Translations under genes and position numbers: made by a program
Shown here: piece after piece, positions 32,801 through 44,567 of the stretch
Layout: each line of letters starts with the position of its first letter
Numbering within the stretch: the first letter of the stretch is position 1
The notes under the pieces: generated by a model
Told to the model about the DNA's origin: nothing
The model's input: the letters and a program-made list of their open reading frames with translations, nothing else
Databases searched by the model: none
Origin: Bipolaris cookei
Taxonomy: Eukaryota > Ascomycota > Dothideomycetes > Pleosporales > Pleosporaceae
Assembly: GCA_002286855.1 (NCBI GenBank)
Contig: NRSV01000009.1
Location: 2,984 to 66,983, forward strand
Length of the DNA: 64,000 nucleotides
Direction: 5' to 3'

Positions 32801-35800
32801 AATCTCAAAATGGCTAAATACCTGGGCAATACTCTGGACAAAAGGGCTTCTTGGCTCAAGGAGCATGGCCTGTGCTTGCTCCTGAAAGCGTCGTACAGCA
32901 CAATATGACCCGTGTTGATATGGTCGTAACCACCAATTCATACTCCTAGATGTCCATTTATCTTTCTGGCGGATTTCGACGTAACCGGTATGGACGTGGA
33001 GCCAATGGTAGCAACCCTCTACTAGAGGCAGGGGAAGATCAGGCCTGAAAACCCCGGAGGGAATGAACTCAAGCAAGTGGCCATCGTTATCAGCACGGAT
33101 GATGACTTGGCCATCACGGTAGGCTAGATGAATCATATGCTTCCTTGGCATTATCTCACATAACGCAAAATCCATGCCCCTCAGAGGGGAGGGGTAAACA
33201 ATTGGGTTTTTGGTACCGAAGATGTGCTGGAATGTTGGATGGGCACGATACGACAACGGCAATGTACCCATCTCTTTCCCGTCTATGAGAAGTGTACCAT
33301 AGAGGTAGTTGAAATGCACAAAAGTGGAATCCTGCTCGGCGTTGGACTTCAGCGTAAGCGACATCCACCAGATATCAGGAATATCCTCCAATGCCAATTT
33401 GGTGCATTCAAAGCTACCGGGGACATGCCATACGGCTTTCAGTGAAGCTATGAATGTCTCAGGGTGCGCTAGCAGAGTTCTCCTGACAAGATCGCGGTTT
33501 TCATAAGCGAACAAAACATCCCGGATAATGGCGTTTTGCAGGCTGCAAGGCATGCCTCCAATTTCTACCGAGAGATTGTGATGAAGAGAAATCGACGCAT
33601 CCAGGTATATCTGAAGGTGTTCCGGTACACCTAGTAGCTGAATTTCCGTGTGCAACGTCCGTTTACACAAGAGCGAAGCCCATATGATCCACTGTAAGAC
33701 AGTAGGGTCCTCCGTGACGATTGCTTGAAGCTCTCTTCGCCAGTCATCAGTTATCTTACGAGCTTGATTGAGAAGCTCCATAGCACGACTAAGAGTTTGC
33801 GAGTCTCTAGCCAGCGATATGATCTTGAGCAATATCGTAATCAAAATTTCCATTTGTATGGGCTCCCTCCAGTTGCGCCGAATGCCTTGTAAGCGGTAGT
33901 CAATCTGCGCCAACAATGCAATAGAGAGATCGTTGTTCGTTAGCGAGCTGTGGATATCGGTGTATTCAGATGTCTGGTCGCAGCTCGGCCCTTGTTGAAG
34001 CACTAGACGTGACACAATTACCCAAGTTGACTCAGACGAGAAATTGATGTTGCTTGAACCCAACTCTCGAAGAAGACCGATCCATCGTGAATGAGTGCCG
34101 ACCAGTAGACCTTGAAAAGCTGTGAATTCATGAACACCCAGCCCTTGAGGACACTTGGCTTGGCTTGCTTGAACTTGGTTTGACGTCGGCCATGCAGCGT
34201 AGTCTAGGCTGAGAGTGGAAAACGGTGAGTTTGGTGGGAGCTTTACGGGAAAGTGATGCCAGAACGAAGCCTTTTTCGGCTTATCCGTCCAGAAGGTGCC
34301 AACACTATCGTAGTATCGAGGCTTCAAGCCGCATGTGCGAATAATCTCCTGTAACGCGATCGGGAAGCCCCAAGTTGCATAATGGGATTCTAGGTGGGCT
34401 TTCTTGTAAGACCCCAATGTTACTTGACAATGAGTGTTGTTTGCGTAGGGCCGAAGTTGTGAGTATTCGCGGACAAGTGATATGCGGTCTAGGTGTTCGA
34501 CTGGCTTGTGGCATAAGCTTGAGAGAATGAGCCAAGTGGCATCACGGTATGCGGCAAATTCTTCTGGACATTGGAGCTCAAAAAGCGTTGCTTTTGCATC
34601 CGGTTCGTAGCTTGGAAGCGGGTGCTCAAAGATCTGGATCTTCATATTCTTCAGCTCATGGTGAAGCTTGTGCCATTCGCAGGGTACTCTATGGCGGGGG
34701 CTAGCGACGCGAAGGTCCCGGTCTATGACGGGATCATATACGCATTCCTTTTCGTTCAATTTGCGAGTCTTCTTTTCGTACTTTGTACTTTTCTCCTCCC
34801 ATTCAGCCTCTTTGTTGATGCGTGCCGTTTCAGCTGCATCCTCAATCTTCTCGCGCATGGCTGAAAGCTCACCCGCGAGGCCCTCGTTGTCATAGAACCG
34901 CACAGCAAAGCAGTCATCTGAAGGATCATCGAAAATGGTTTTGCTCTGCGCCACTGTTTGGGAGCGGCATCGAGCTGATAAATACCGCCGCACGTTTTGC
35001 ACCCTGCCCATTTCCTCAAGCGTCAACAGCTCGATAGGATCGAGTATATCAGAACCAAAGCCGGGGTGGTAATCTAAGAGTAAAGGGTAACCTAAAACAG
35101 CGGCCTTGTCCATAAGAACCCACAATTCCATGAGGTAAAGCAACTGTTGGCTCTTCTGGTACGTGCATGTTTGATCTCCCATGCAGATAATGCGAACATA
35201 ATCACGAATTATGTCGCTTGATTCAATGATACGGGGACCTTCAGATTGCATCAAGCGCTTTGCCGGTAGTACGACATTTTCATGATACTTTGATGAAGAT
35301 ATGTGGCCAGATACAGCTTCCATGTAGGGTTTGGTAGAGGTCGCAGACTGCTGGTAAGAATCCAGGATGCCGGTAGCAGTTCGCTCCTGGCGCCTTGGGA
35401 ATGAGAAATGCTGAGCTGAGATATTCCTTAAGACCTTGTTACTGTTATTTAAATGAAGTCGAAATTCAGCGTCATAGGCGCTTCGACGTAACCGTGGAAC
35501 ATTCCGTTCCTGAGACATTTGGTAGTTTCGCCAAACCTGCTTCAGGTATGCACCTGTTGTTCCCAGAGTCTTCTCGAAATCTTGTTCTAATGACATTCCA
35601 TTGAAGGGCTGCGCAAAAAGCGAAGGATCATTCGAACTGTGCAGGTCGGAGCTCAGCTTGGCAAGGCGCCGCCCTAACTTCTGGCGCAAGAAAAAGGCCG
35701 CCTCAAGAGGTATTCTCCTCAATGCATTCTCTAGGAGTTGTGCGTGAAGTATGCACATGATGGTTTTGTACATTTTTCTACCCTCTTGGGCGCCTAGACT

Positions 35801-36695
35801 ATGATACAGGTACCTCTGGGTAGCTACTCTTAGGACCAAGTAGAAAGCAGATCGTCTCCAAGGTTTTCGAGCGTTTTCAAAGGTAACGGTGTCACGCACT
35901 CGCTTTCGCAGTCGGGGCACGTTGATTGTAGTGCCATTGGCTTCCAATATAGCCATCAATAGGCCAGATATGATTGCAGGGTCACTTGTGTCTCGAATCT
36001 CAGCCAGTTTGGCAGCTGCCTTCCAGGTGACGGCAGCGAATTTTGTAACATATTCACTGCTTGCCTGCTCGAGAAAGGTCGCGAGAGCATCTTGGAAGGA
36101 AGGCTCGTTGAAAGTCGAGTCAGAGATAGAGACCGCTGATCCAGGAACTATACCAAGGGCTGTCAGTACCTTGTCCACATTCAATTCACGTGCACAGCAC
36201 TCACAATCCCATTGCAGAGCACTTTTTGCTGCAAGTACCTTGTCGGCAGTTGCAGAGGTCTCGAACGCCTCAAAAACGATGGAACCCTCACCCACAGAGC
36301 TGTACAAGTTAGCAATGGAGAGAGCAATTCAGTATCATTGGAGCCTACCTGACTTGGTGGTATATGAGTAGACCACAATTTTGAGGGTTGAGGTGAAGTA
36401 CAAGCATCTTGGGTTGGTCTAGAGTACGGAATTGCTTTATCAACGTAGACTTGCTGATAGTCCCGCTGACATTGAGTATTTGGGATGCTTGCAGTGTGCT
36501 GTATAGCCCGTCCAAGTGGGATCGTAAATCCACAGTAGAATAGGGGGTGATCTTTACAACAGCGCCCAGCATGCGATTCAACAAGGCAGCGTCGATGTGA
36601 TGGAGATTCTCATCTTCCTTGCCTGGAACGTCGCGAGGCAGCGCCACATGATTGCACAGCTGATGTAGAAAGTCCAGGCGGCTAGTGGAAGCCAT
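26844..36695 (-). CDS. Giant DUF6606/DUF3638/DUF3645 protein (putative ubiquitinyl hydrolase family); complement(join(26844..27175,27232..30279,30328..36147,36205..36299,36349..36695))
   Basis: Five exons encode 3213 residues; all introns are GT-AG (56, 48, 57 and 49 bp) and phases sum correctly. The 36148-36204 intron is exactly 19 codons long and stop-free, so an intron-retaining frame looks open. Start chosen at MASTSRLDFL (36695) because DUF6606-like sequence (LPRDVPGKEDE ... LNPQNCGLLIYHQ, FEAFETSATADKVLAA) begins right after. The DUF3638 region includes a P-loop-like LLMGKGKTS near residue 2080, split by the third intron. The DUF3645 region includes YLDESHCRGTDLKFPPDARA and ALTLGQHLTKDALVQAAMRL. 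The C-terminus reads EWITLRRKGQDFEHTPMG and ends in a strongly acidic tail. Members are annotated as probable deubiquitinases on the basis of distant relatedness; no activity is shown by sequence alone. Confidence 0.88.
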
Positions 36696-37403
36696 AATTA
36701 CTAAGGGAAGGCCAACTACAAAGAAGCAGCCGGCGAGAGTAGTGGAGGAGAGGCGTCTTACAGTCGTCGAAAAGATTGCTACTGCGAAGATGCCTAGAAT
36801 GATGAGTAGTTGTTGTGCTGAAAACACGTCTGCCAGCACGCGGCGCGGTACCTTGGCAAGGCTCCGCAATTGGCGCCTCGGTGAAGGTGAGACGTGATCA
36901 GTGAGCCTTGCGGGTTGGCAGAGATAACAGAAATTATGCGCACAGCCTTGTCCAATAAACCTGAGAGTGCCTGAGAAAATTGAAAGCCACCGGCCATGCA
37001 GGTCTGAAAGCAGCTGAAGATGGTAGCCTACATATGTGTCACAAGTTTGCGTGTCGCCTGGACCTACAGCATGCACGTAGCCTTGCGTGAATCCTTTTGA
37101 TCATCGGCAGCAGTCACCAAAAAAGATCCAGATTGCCAGTCGTATATGAAGCAAACGTACAAAAGATAGGGAATGAATTGTAAATTTGATGTATGTATGA
37201 AGGATAGCAACAGGGACACGCATAGAATGAGGGAGACCCAAAGAGACCAATGGGAGACGAGACAAAGGGAAAAGGAAAAGCTAGGATCTATAGGTGATTT
37301 TTCACCAGCAAGATTGCGGGAGGCTGCTCGCGGGATGAAAATATGATGCATTGTTTGTGTAGGTCGCACTACAGGCCGTCATTAGCTTATTTTTGCAGAG
37401 TGG
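36696..37403. other. Intergenic region between the giant gene and transposon D
   Basis: Upstream region of the giant minus-strand gene. Its open frame extends to 37076 without a convincing protein. TCTCTTTG/GGGAGAC-type low complexity lies near 37200-37270. Confidence 0.5.
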
Positions 37404-39495
37404 GTAACGTGAGTGACAAGCGAGTGGCCATGCAAGGCGAGTGGCCACCCTCATTGATTTTCAATGCCTCTAACCTCCAAACTACAATGTCTCAACCACC
37501 TGATCTTGAAAAGCTCTCAAAAGAAGAGAGGATCAAAGCAGCTCCCCAAGCAATTAAATCGCCAGTAAAACTAAGTGTGCAACGCTCTGCCACTACTTAC
37601 AACATGTCTCGAGCAACCCTCCGCTGCCGACGCGCTGGGAAGATGTCGCAACGTGATACTCATCACAAATCATGGAGCCTTGAAAAGACTGAATATGGGG
37701 CACTCAAACACTATATCAGGAAGCTAGACACCCAAGGATTTGCTCCAACACTGCGTTGCGTTGAAGATATGGCTAATCAACTGCGCGCTGTGCGTGATGC
37801 AAAGCCTGTTGGCCCACGATGGGCTTCAAACTTCGTCAAACGCGAACCTGAGCTCAAGTCACGACTGAATCGGCAGTACAATCGCCAGAGATTCTTATGC
37901 AGTGATCCAGATGTTATTGGGCCCTGGTTCAACCTTATACGCAAAGTCAAGGCAAAGCACAGTATCCAGAACGAAGATACCTACAACTTTGACGAGACTG
38001 GCTTTACTATGGGTGTCGGAAACTGCGTGAAAGTAGCCACGGAATCAGAGAGACGCACTCAGCCTGTTGGTGTCCAGCAAGGAGACCGTGAGTGGGTGAC
38101 AGTGAGTGACTCTGATCGCTGCAATCAACGCGATGGGCTGGGCAATTGCGCCCTACCTTATCTTCAAAGCAAAGAACCACGACACGTCCTAGTACCCTGA
38201 TTTGAGGCCTCAATGGTAAACTGGGATCAGTGACAACGTCTGGACTACGAACGAGATTGGTGTAGCTTGTTTGAAACACTTTGTTGAGCAGATAAAGAGG
38301 CGGAGAGTGGGTAGCCACGTGCTGCTCATAATTGGCGGCCACGAGAGCCACAAGTCGCTTGCCTTCAAGCATATTTGCGAGGATAACAAGATCATTACCC
38401 TCTGTATGCTGCCATACTCATCCCACATTCTGCAGTTACTTGATGTGGAATGTTTTGCTTCTTTGAGGCAGGAGTACAGCAAAGTGATCAGAGCCTTGGC
38501 AACAGATCACATTGGCTGAAATGATAAAAAAGCATTCATCGCGTCGTTTGCAAAGTTTTTTGAGACAGCTTTCTCAAAGGCTAACATTAATTCAAGCTTT
38601 ATAGTAGCTGGACTAGTACCTAACGACCCATCGGTGGTGCTATCGAAGCTTAACATCGAGCTTCGCACGCCAACACTACCTCTACCAGGGGCGACACAAT
38701 GGAACCCTAAGACACCCACCAAATGCTACTGAAGTAGAGGCTCAATCGACACTGCTTCGAGATCGTATTCGAAAACATCAGGGTTCCTCACCATCTGCTA
38801 TGGTTAATATGCTTAAACAGCTTAGAAAGGGTACTGAAATAGTACTGTATTTGCAGGCGTTGCTAGCAGCCCGAGTGCTGCAACTTGAAGCGTCAAACAA
38901 GGCTGCTTCTGAGCGTAAATCGCGGAAGCGGAAGCGGATTCAAGAGAGCGGAGACTTTTCAAAAGAACAGGCAGAGAAACTGATGGCCGAACTAGACGTT
39001 AAGGCGCAGGTAGACGGGGAAACGCGTGAAGGTAGGGCCCGAACAGTTGCAGGCAAACACTGCAAAAGGCACTGCAAGCACTGCAGAGAGATAGAACAAA
39101 ATTCCCGCACATGCGAAAAATAAATAAATCAATTTATAGTGCTACCTGGGTCCCGTAAAGGTCTACGAACACTAGAGAGTCGCCTTTAGATACACGTCAA
39201 ACATAGGGATCCTCCCCTTAACACCCTTGCCTTCGTACCATTGTCTTCTTCCCCTCCCTCTTCAAGTCCATCAATTTCTGCCGGTGCTGCCCTTGACGAG
39301 GGGAGCAGAGGACAAGTTTTTGTTTTAGTGGGTTAGTTGGAATGGAGCCCACTCCTCTATGTCTGTCGTGCAAAAAACAAATAGTAGAAGTTATCGGTTG
39401 ACTCTATACATTACATTTCCTAGTAGAAGGTTGTAGTGCTAAACAATAACGTGCAGAAGATTAAAAGATTAATGAGGGTGGCCACTCGCCTAGCA
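37404..39495 (+). mobile_element. Pogo-type DNA transposon D (about 2.1 kb), degenerate
   Basis: GCAAGGCGAGTGGCCACCCT at 37432-37451 is matched in inverse orientation by AGGGTGGCCACTCGCCTAGC at 39475-39494. On the left a second GCGAGTGGCCATG unit (37420-37432) and an ACGTGAGTGACAA end next to TA (37402-37403) lie outside this repeat; on the right that outer part is missing. The exact right boundary is therefore uncertain. Confidence 0.7.
37487..39123 (+). pseudogene. Transposase of element D
   Basis: From ATG 37487 the frame shows the psq HTH (MSRATLRCRRAGK), a good CENP-B HTH (VGPRWASNFVKREPELKSRL) and the first Asp block (YNFDETGFTMGVG), then loses frame near 38100. Next piece (38271-38519): the second acidic residue is replaced (LLIIGGHESHKS where LDGHESH is expected), and the third Asp block is present as LLDVECF. 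The last piece (38800-39123) is basic and coiled and ends in a damaged knuckle (CKHCREIEQNSRTC) in which the His is lost. Not functional. Confidence 0.78.
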
Positions 39496-39511
39496 TATAC
39501 AGTACTAACTC

Positions 39512-39760
39512 AAAAGTCTGTTCGCACTAGCGTCTGGGCGCACCAACACCACTTTTTTGCTCAACTTCAACACCGTGCAATTCCACCAAACCATGTTCGA
39601 TTTTCAAATTAAGATAAGATAATTACTGCTGTGATTGCTAGTATTTTGTCTAGTACTCATTTGCCTGTGTTACGGCTCGGATTCGTTGCGGCATACTCAA
39701 GATTAGACTAGCTATCAGAGTATCTGGTATTGCAAACCATGCCTACGCGAACGAACTTCT
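39512..39760. mobile_element. Tc1-derived MITE (about 249 bp)
   Basis: Ends AAAAGTCTGTTCGC (39512) and GCGAACGAACTTCT (39747-39760) are inverted and closely match the ends of the Tc1 element at 12889-14224. The subterminal stretch TGCTAGTATTTTGTCTAGTA also resembles the Tc1 copy near 13013. The transposase gene has been deleted. The element lies in the 280-bp gap between pogo elements D and E. Confidence 0.7.
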
Positions 39761-39776
39761 GATAGGTGACTGTATA

Positions 39777-41532
39777 AGCTGGCCACCCGGGTAAGCTGGC
39801 CACCCCCTCACCAAAACGTGACACCTGCACAAAAGCTGCTATATCTCTCAACAACGGTCTTTAATATGGACGCCCGTGAAGCAGCCTTACAATTAACTAT
39901 TAGTGATCTTAAATTAGGTGTTTATTCTAGGCAGCGCGCTGCGGCTAAGGCGTACAGTATCCCTCGGTCGACTCTCTCAACGCGCCTAAATGGCGTTACC
40001 AACAGATGCGTTAACCATCAACACCAGCAGCGGCTAACTCCTTTACAAGAGAATTCTCTTGTTGACTGGATTCTTGAAGAGGACGCTCGCGGCTACCCTC
40101 CCCCGCACGCGCGCGCGAGAAATGGCGAATCGAATTCTGCGTATGAATGGAGACAATCAGCCAGTAGGCAAGCTCTGGGTCTCACATTTCCTCAAGCGTC
40201 AGCCACGCGTCGCCCCAGTTATTGGCTGGAAGATTGATGCTCAGAGAGTCGAGGCAGCTTCGCCAGACCAGCTACGCGCGTTTCTTGAGCTCTGCGAGCA
40301 GACGCGACAGCGCCTTGGTGTACAGATAGAGAATATGTATAATATGGATGAGACTGGAGTCTCTCTAGGCGTATGTATGAATATTAGAGTCCTCGCGAGG
40401 GCTTCAAAGAAAAAGGCTGACGTCAAGTCGCCAGAGAATCGCGAGTGGGTGTCAGTAATTGAGTGCGTATCTGCAACAGGGCGGAAGCTACGCTGCGCAG
40501 TTATCTTCAAAAGACAGAGCCTACAGATAACCTGGTTTCCATCAAAATCAGTCCAAGACTGGTTATATACAACGTCTAAGAACGGAGGGATGGAGAACGC
40601 AATTGGTATTGAGTAGCTACAGAGGATATTTAATCCAGAGACAACGCCAGTAGACAGCCAATATCGACTACTAATTCTAGACGGCTACGGTAGTTATATT
40701 GATCTTGATTTCTATTACTGTGCAAACAGAATCGGATCCACCTCCTCTATCTACCTGCGCATTCCTCCCACGTTCTGCAGGCTCTAGATCTTGCTCTTTT
40801 CTCTGTCATCAAGTCTAGCTACCGTTGCCAGATCCAGGACCTCGCATTACTTGGCGATGCCGTGCCAGTTAAGAAAGAATGCTTTATTGTCTGCTAAAGT
40901 CAAACAAAGAACCAAGGCTCAACAGAGCGCGTTATTCGGGCTGGCTGGCGGGCTACTGGCCTTTGCCCATTTAATATTAATCAAGTCCTTAATTTATCGC
41001 AGGTATCGCAGCAGACAGTTACACCACGCCCAAAGCGACCTCAACCACCTGTTCAGACTTTCCTTTCTACTCCCCAAGGCCCTCGCGATCTCTACTTTGC
41101 GCAGCAAGATATCCAGGGTTATGAAAATCTAGGTCGTAGGAGCCGGCTCCTACTACATAAAGCAGGTAAGGCGCTAGCAGCTGCAAATACTAGAGCAGTA
41201 GGGCTAGAAGCTGAGAAAAGGCACCTTGAATATCAACTTCACTCTATTAGCTCTCAAAGACCTCGAAAGCGCACCCAAATAGATCCAAACCAACGCCTTG
41301 CAGAGGCAGAGAATATCGTAGCAGCAATACGTGCCTCAGCAGCTACAATGGCTCAGCAAGATGAATCTACAGCGGACAGGGCTGCAGAGAGGGCTGCAGC
41401 TGTTATAGCAGCTGCAACTCTCCAATTTATGTGTACTCAATGACAGTTATAATACCGTTGTTGAGAGATATAGTGTCTTTTGTGCAAGTGTCACGTTTTG
41501 GTGGGGTGGCCAACTTACCCGGGTGGCCAGCT
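39777..41532 (+). mobile_element. Pogo-type DNA transposon E (1756 bp) with ~85-bp terminal inverted repeats
   Basis: The left end AGCTGGCCACCCGGGTAAGC and its inverse at the right end, with TA on both sides (39775-39776, 41533-41534). Similarity between the two ends continues for about 85 bp, through CCAAAACGTGACAC and ATATCTCTCAACAACGG. The unit TAAGCTGGCCACCC occurs twice in tandem within each terminal repeat, the second unit slightly altered on the right. It is the best-preserved element boundary in the window. Confidence 0.88.
39866..41443 (+). pseudogene. Transposase of element E
   Basis: ATG 39866 (MDAREAALQLT) begins the psq HTH (IPRSTLSTRLNG). A frameshift in the CGCACGCGCGCGCG run near 40110 moves to the frame holding the CENP-B HTH (VGKLWVSHFLKRQPRV) and the first Asp block (YNMDETGVSLG). 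A TAG at 40614, a frame loss near 40735 and a TAA at 40895 interrupt the remainder. The second Asp is visible (LLILDGYGSYID) and the third as VLQALDLAPFSVIK. The C-terminus is an Ala-rich coiled coil ending at 41443 without a zinc knuckle. Only a handful of lesions, so decay is recent relative to A and D. Confidence 0.8.
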
Positions 41533-42270
41533 TATATATACCCTAGCTTATGTGATACCGCACCAGTGTGGCGGGGCAAACACGTTCATGAAGGGCGCCA
41601 GCAGAATTGTGGCAGCACCAGAAATCATCTTTTTGTCGCAACAATATGATGCATTGAAATGTGGTTGGGAGAGGATGGACAATCCACAGTTGACGAGTAG
41701 GAGAAGAGGCTAACAAAGGGTCCGTCCCGAGGTTTGCCCGTATGTTGCTTAGTTCGTAGCTTGACCGGACTTTCCCCTCCTCTGCTTCTAGCTTCGTGAC
41801 TCCAGCCCGTATCCCTCTTTCCTCTGAACGAATCGCGCTCTCGGCACTTGTTAAGTCCATACCCATTCGCCAATAGTGTCACCAATCATGCACACTATAC
41901 TGTGTATAATCAGGCGAAGCTTTCCCAAGCCTAAGATCTACAGCCTGGCCACCATCCCTCGCGGCGCCATGCTCCACAGGAAGACTCCACCCCACTCCTC
42001 AAGCGACAAAGACCTCGGCTATATTCTTATCTTCTGTACCGTCACCGCCTTGCTATGACCGTTATTCCCGTTGTATTGGAAACCGCTGTGATGAAGACGG
42101 CAAGGCGCCATCGCCATAGGGCGTTCGCGGCTAGCCCATCTGGTCCATGGCGCAGTTGTGGAATGGCCATATTCCGCGTTCGCTGCCCATGAGTCCACTG
42201 TTGTGTCTTTCTTTCTTCCGTCTTTTTGTGCTGTCGATTGTGGAATTTTGGCAGCGTCTCCACCAGCGCC
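41533..42270. other. Intergenic region upstream of the DHA1 transporter
   Basis: No convincing gene. A minus-strand frame at 42042-42689 overlaps the transporter start and is a shadow. Likely holds the transporter promoter. Confidence 0.5.
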
Positions 42271-44118
42271 ATGTTCAACGGTGATTTTGACAAAGACACG
42301 CGTGTCGCAATCACTCCACCACCCCAGAGAAATAGCATATCGCCCTCATCCCAGTCGCATACCTCAGAAAAGCCCCGCGTGGTGGAAGAGGTCGAATCCG
42401 AACATGACCATACCTCTGTGTCCTCAGCATCGACACGATCCGACTCAATTGCCTCAGCAGACGCCCGCCCGGCCATACACCATACATGGAGCAGGAATAC
42501 AGGCCACTCTTGGCCCGGCGATAAGGACGATGCGATCGCGACCGTGACTACCAACGCGACCCAAGACCCCCGTTTTGAGGTCGATTTCGACGATGACGAC
42601 GAAAATCCACAAGACTGGCCAATGGCCAAGAAGGCACTTGTCATCTTCTTCATGAGCTTCTCCACCCTAGTCGTAGTCATGTACTCCACAAGCTACACAA
42701 GCGGCATACCAGGCATGATGGCGACGTTTGGCATACGCTCAAAGACGCTTGTCATTCTAGGCATCACGACATACCTGTGTGGTCTCGCAATTGGATCGCT
42801 GCTTCTCGCGCCACTCAGTGAAATGTACGGCAGAAGACCAGTTTACTTGACTGCCGTCGCCGCCTTCACAGTTCTCATCTTGCCATGTGCCCTGTCAAAC
42901 AACCTCGCACAGATTCTCGTCATGCGCTTTTTTGGTGCCATTGCAGGAGCTGCCATGATCTCTAACGCTCCAGGTACCGTCTCTGACATCTCCCGCGAAG
43001 ACTACCGTGCCCTAGCCTTTTCTATCTGGTCTCTTGGGCCTATGCAAGGTCCTGTTTTCGGTCCCGTAGTCGGAGGTTTTGTGTTTCAGGCTCTGGGCTG
43101 GCGATGGACAAATTGGGTTGTGATGATCGGCTCCGGTGCCTCATGGTTCATGGTGTTCATGGTAAAGGAAACATATGCGCCAGCCATCCTTCGCGCGAAA
43201 TCCGCAAAGAAACGCAAGGAAACATCTGACCCTCGATATTACTCGCGTTACGATGACAAGAAATCGTTTTGGCCTTTGTTGAAAGAGAACCTGTACCGCC
43301 CCTTCAGTATGGCCTTCAACGAGCCGATTTGCATTTTCTGGGATGTTTACATCGCGCTTGTCTATGGAGTCTTATACCTCTGCTTCGTATCATATCCAAT
43401 CGTTTTTGGGGAACTCCGAGGCTGGTCGCCCGGACTAGTGGGGCTTGGTTACATGGGCATTGGCATTGGGGGCGTAATCGTAATAGCCTCTGAGCCACTT
43501 ATCCGTCGCACGATCAACAGTCACAAAAAAGATCCTGAAACGGGCAAGCCTTATCCAGAGGCTATGGTAAGTGTTGTCGTCATTGCAGCAGTCTGCGTCC
43601 CAGTGGGCGAAATGATTTTCGCGTGGTAAGCATTCTTTACCTTATCTCAAGTCAGCATTTAACATTCCTATAGGACTTGTACTCCCAATGTTCATTGGAT
43701 TTTTCCTCTCCTCGCTGGTATTCCTTTCGGTGCCGGTAATTGTGGCGTCTTCATCTATGCCTCAAACTACCTTGTCCACTCTTATGGCATCTATGCCGCC
43801 TCCGCGCTTGCTGGAAACGCAGTCCTCCGCTCTATTATGGGTGGCGCCCTTCCTTTGGCTGGCCCCCAGATGTATAAGACCCTCGGTCCGCACTGGAGTG
43901 CAACTATGCTGTCGCTAATAGAATTTGCTATGATTCCCATTCCTGTGGTATTCTATCTCTATGGCCATAAGATTAGGGAAAAGAGCGCGTTGATTAGGGA
44001 GATGAGAGAAGACAGGGAGAGGTTAGAGAACAAGAAAAAGAAGGCTGCAGAAAGGGCTGAGAGGCTAAGAATAGAAGATGGGGCAACGGATTTGGAAAAG
44101 CAAAAGATGGACATTTGA
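42271..44118 (+). CDS. MFS multidrug transporter, DHA1 (12-TM) family; join(42271..43625,43674..44118)
   Basis: Two exons, one 48-bp GT-AG intron, 599 residues. ATG 42271 (MFNGDFDKD) is preferred over an upstream in-frame codon at 42226. A ~130-residue acidic, Ser-rich cytoplasmic N-terminus ends in the family's ENPQDWPMAKK entry motif. Then come twelve hydrophobic segments with motif A LAPLSEMYGRRPVYL, GNAPGTVSDI-like TM4-5 (SNAPGTVSDIS), motif C GPVFGPVVGGF, and the late loop IYAASALAGNAVLRSIMGGA typical of fungal polyamine/drug antiporters (Flr1/Tpo relatives). The tail is a charged helix (REKSALIREMREDRERLENK). Predicted plasma-membrane exporter; substrate unknown. Confidence 0.9.
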
Positions 44119-44567
44119 TGGTTGATGATTACATAGTGTTTTAGGCCATTAAGTAAATTCACTGTAAATTTGACTTTAGTTTTTAGTACAAAGCTCTTTT
44201 CAACCAGCATTCGATGTAGATCGTCCTGAATAAATACAGGTGAATAGGCTTTCCCTTACAATAACTTATGCGACGTCACGTTATGGTGGGTAGGGTTCTA
44301 CTGGCTGACATCCAATCCCACGAATGAGGGTCAACTACTCAAACTTCGACAACATACTTTTTCCATCACAATGGTCATTGCACATATTTTGAGGCTCTGA
44401 GACACAAATGCCAGTTGTAGCTGATACGTGTGTGACTATGAAGCAGTGTGCGGACGGATTCATAGTGCCACGGCAGCACTCGACATCTGCCGAAGGATGA
44501 TCCACGTCAACGAAAGAGTGCCGCGCGGTATTGCGAACCAGTACTACATCACCAAATCAACCCCGCC
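44119..44567. other. Intergenic region
   Basis: Between the DHA1 transporter and the aldehyde dehydrogenase, same strand. No feature recognised. Confidence 0.5.

Noticed and set aside
42042..42689. 215-codon minus-strand frame at the start of the DHA1 transporter
   Set aside because: Fully antisense to a well-supported coding region and without motifs.
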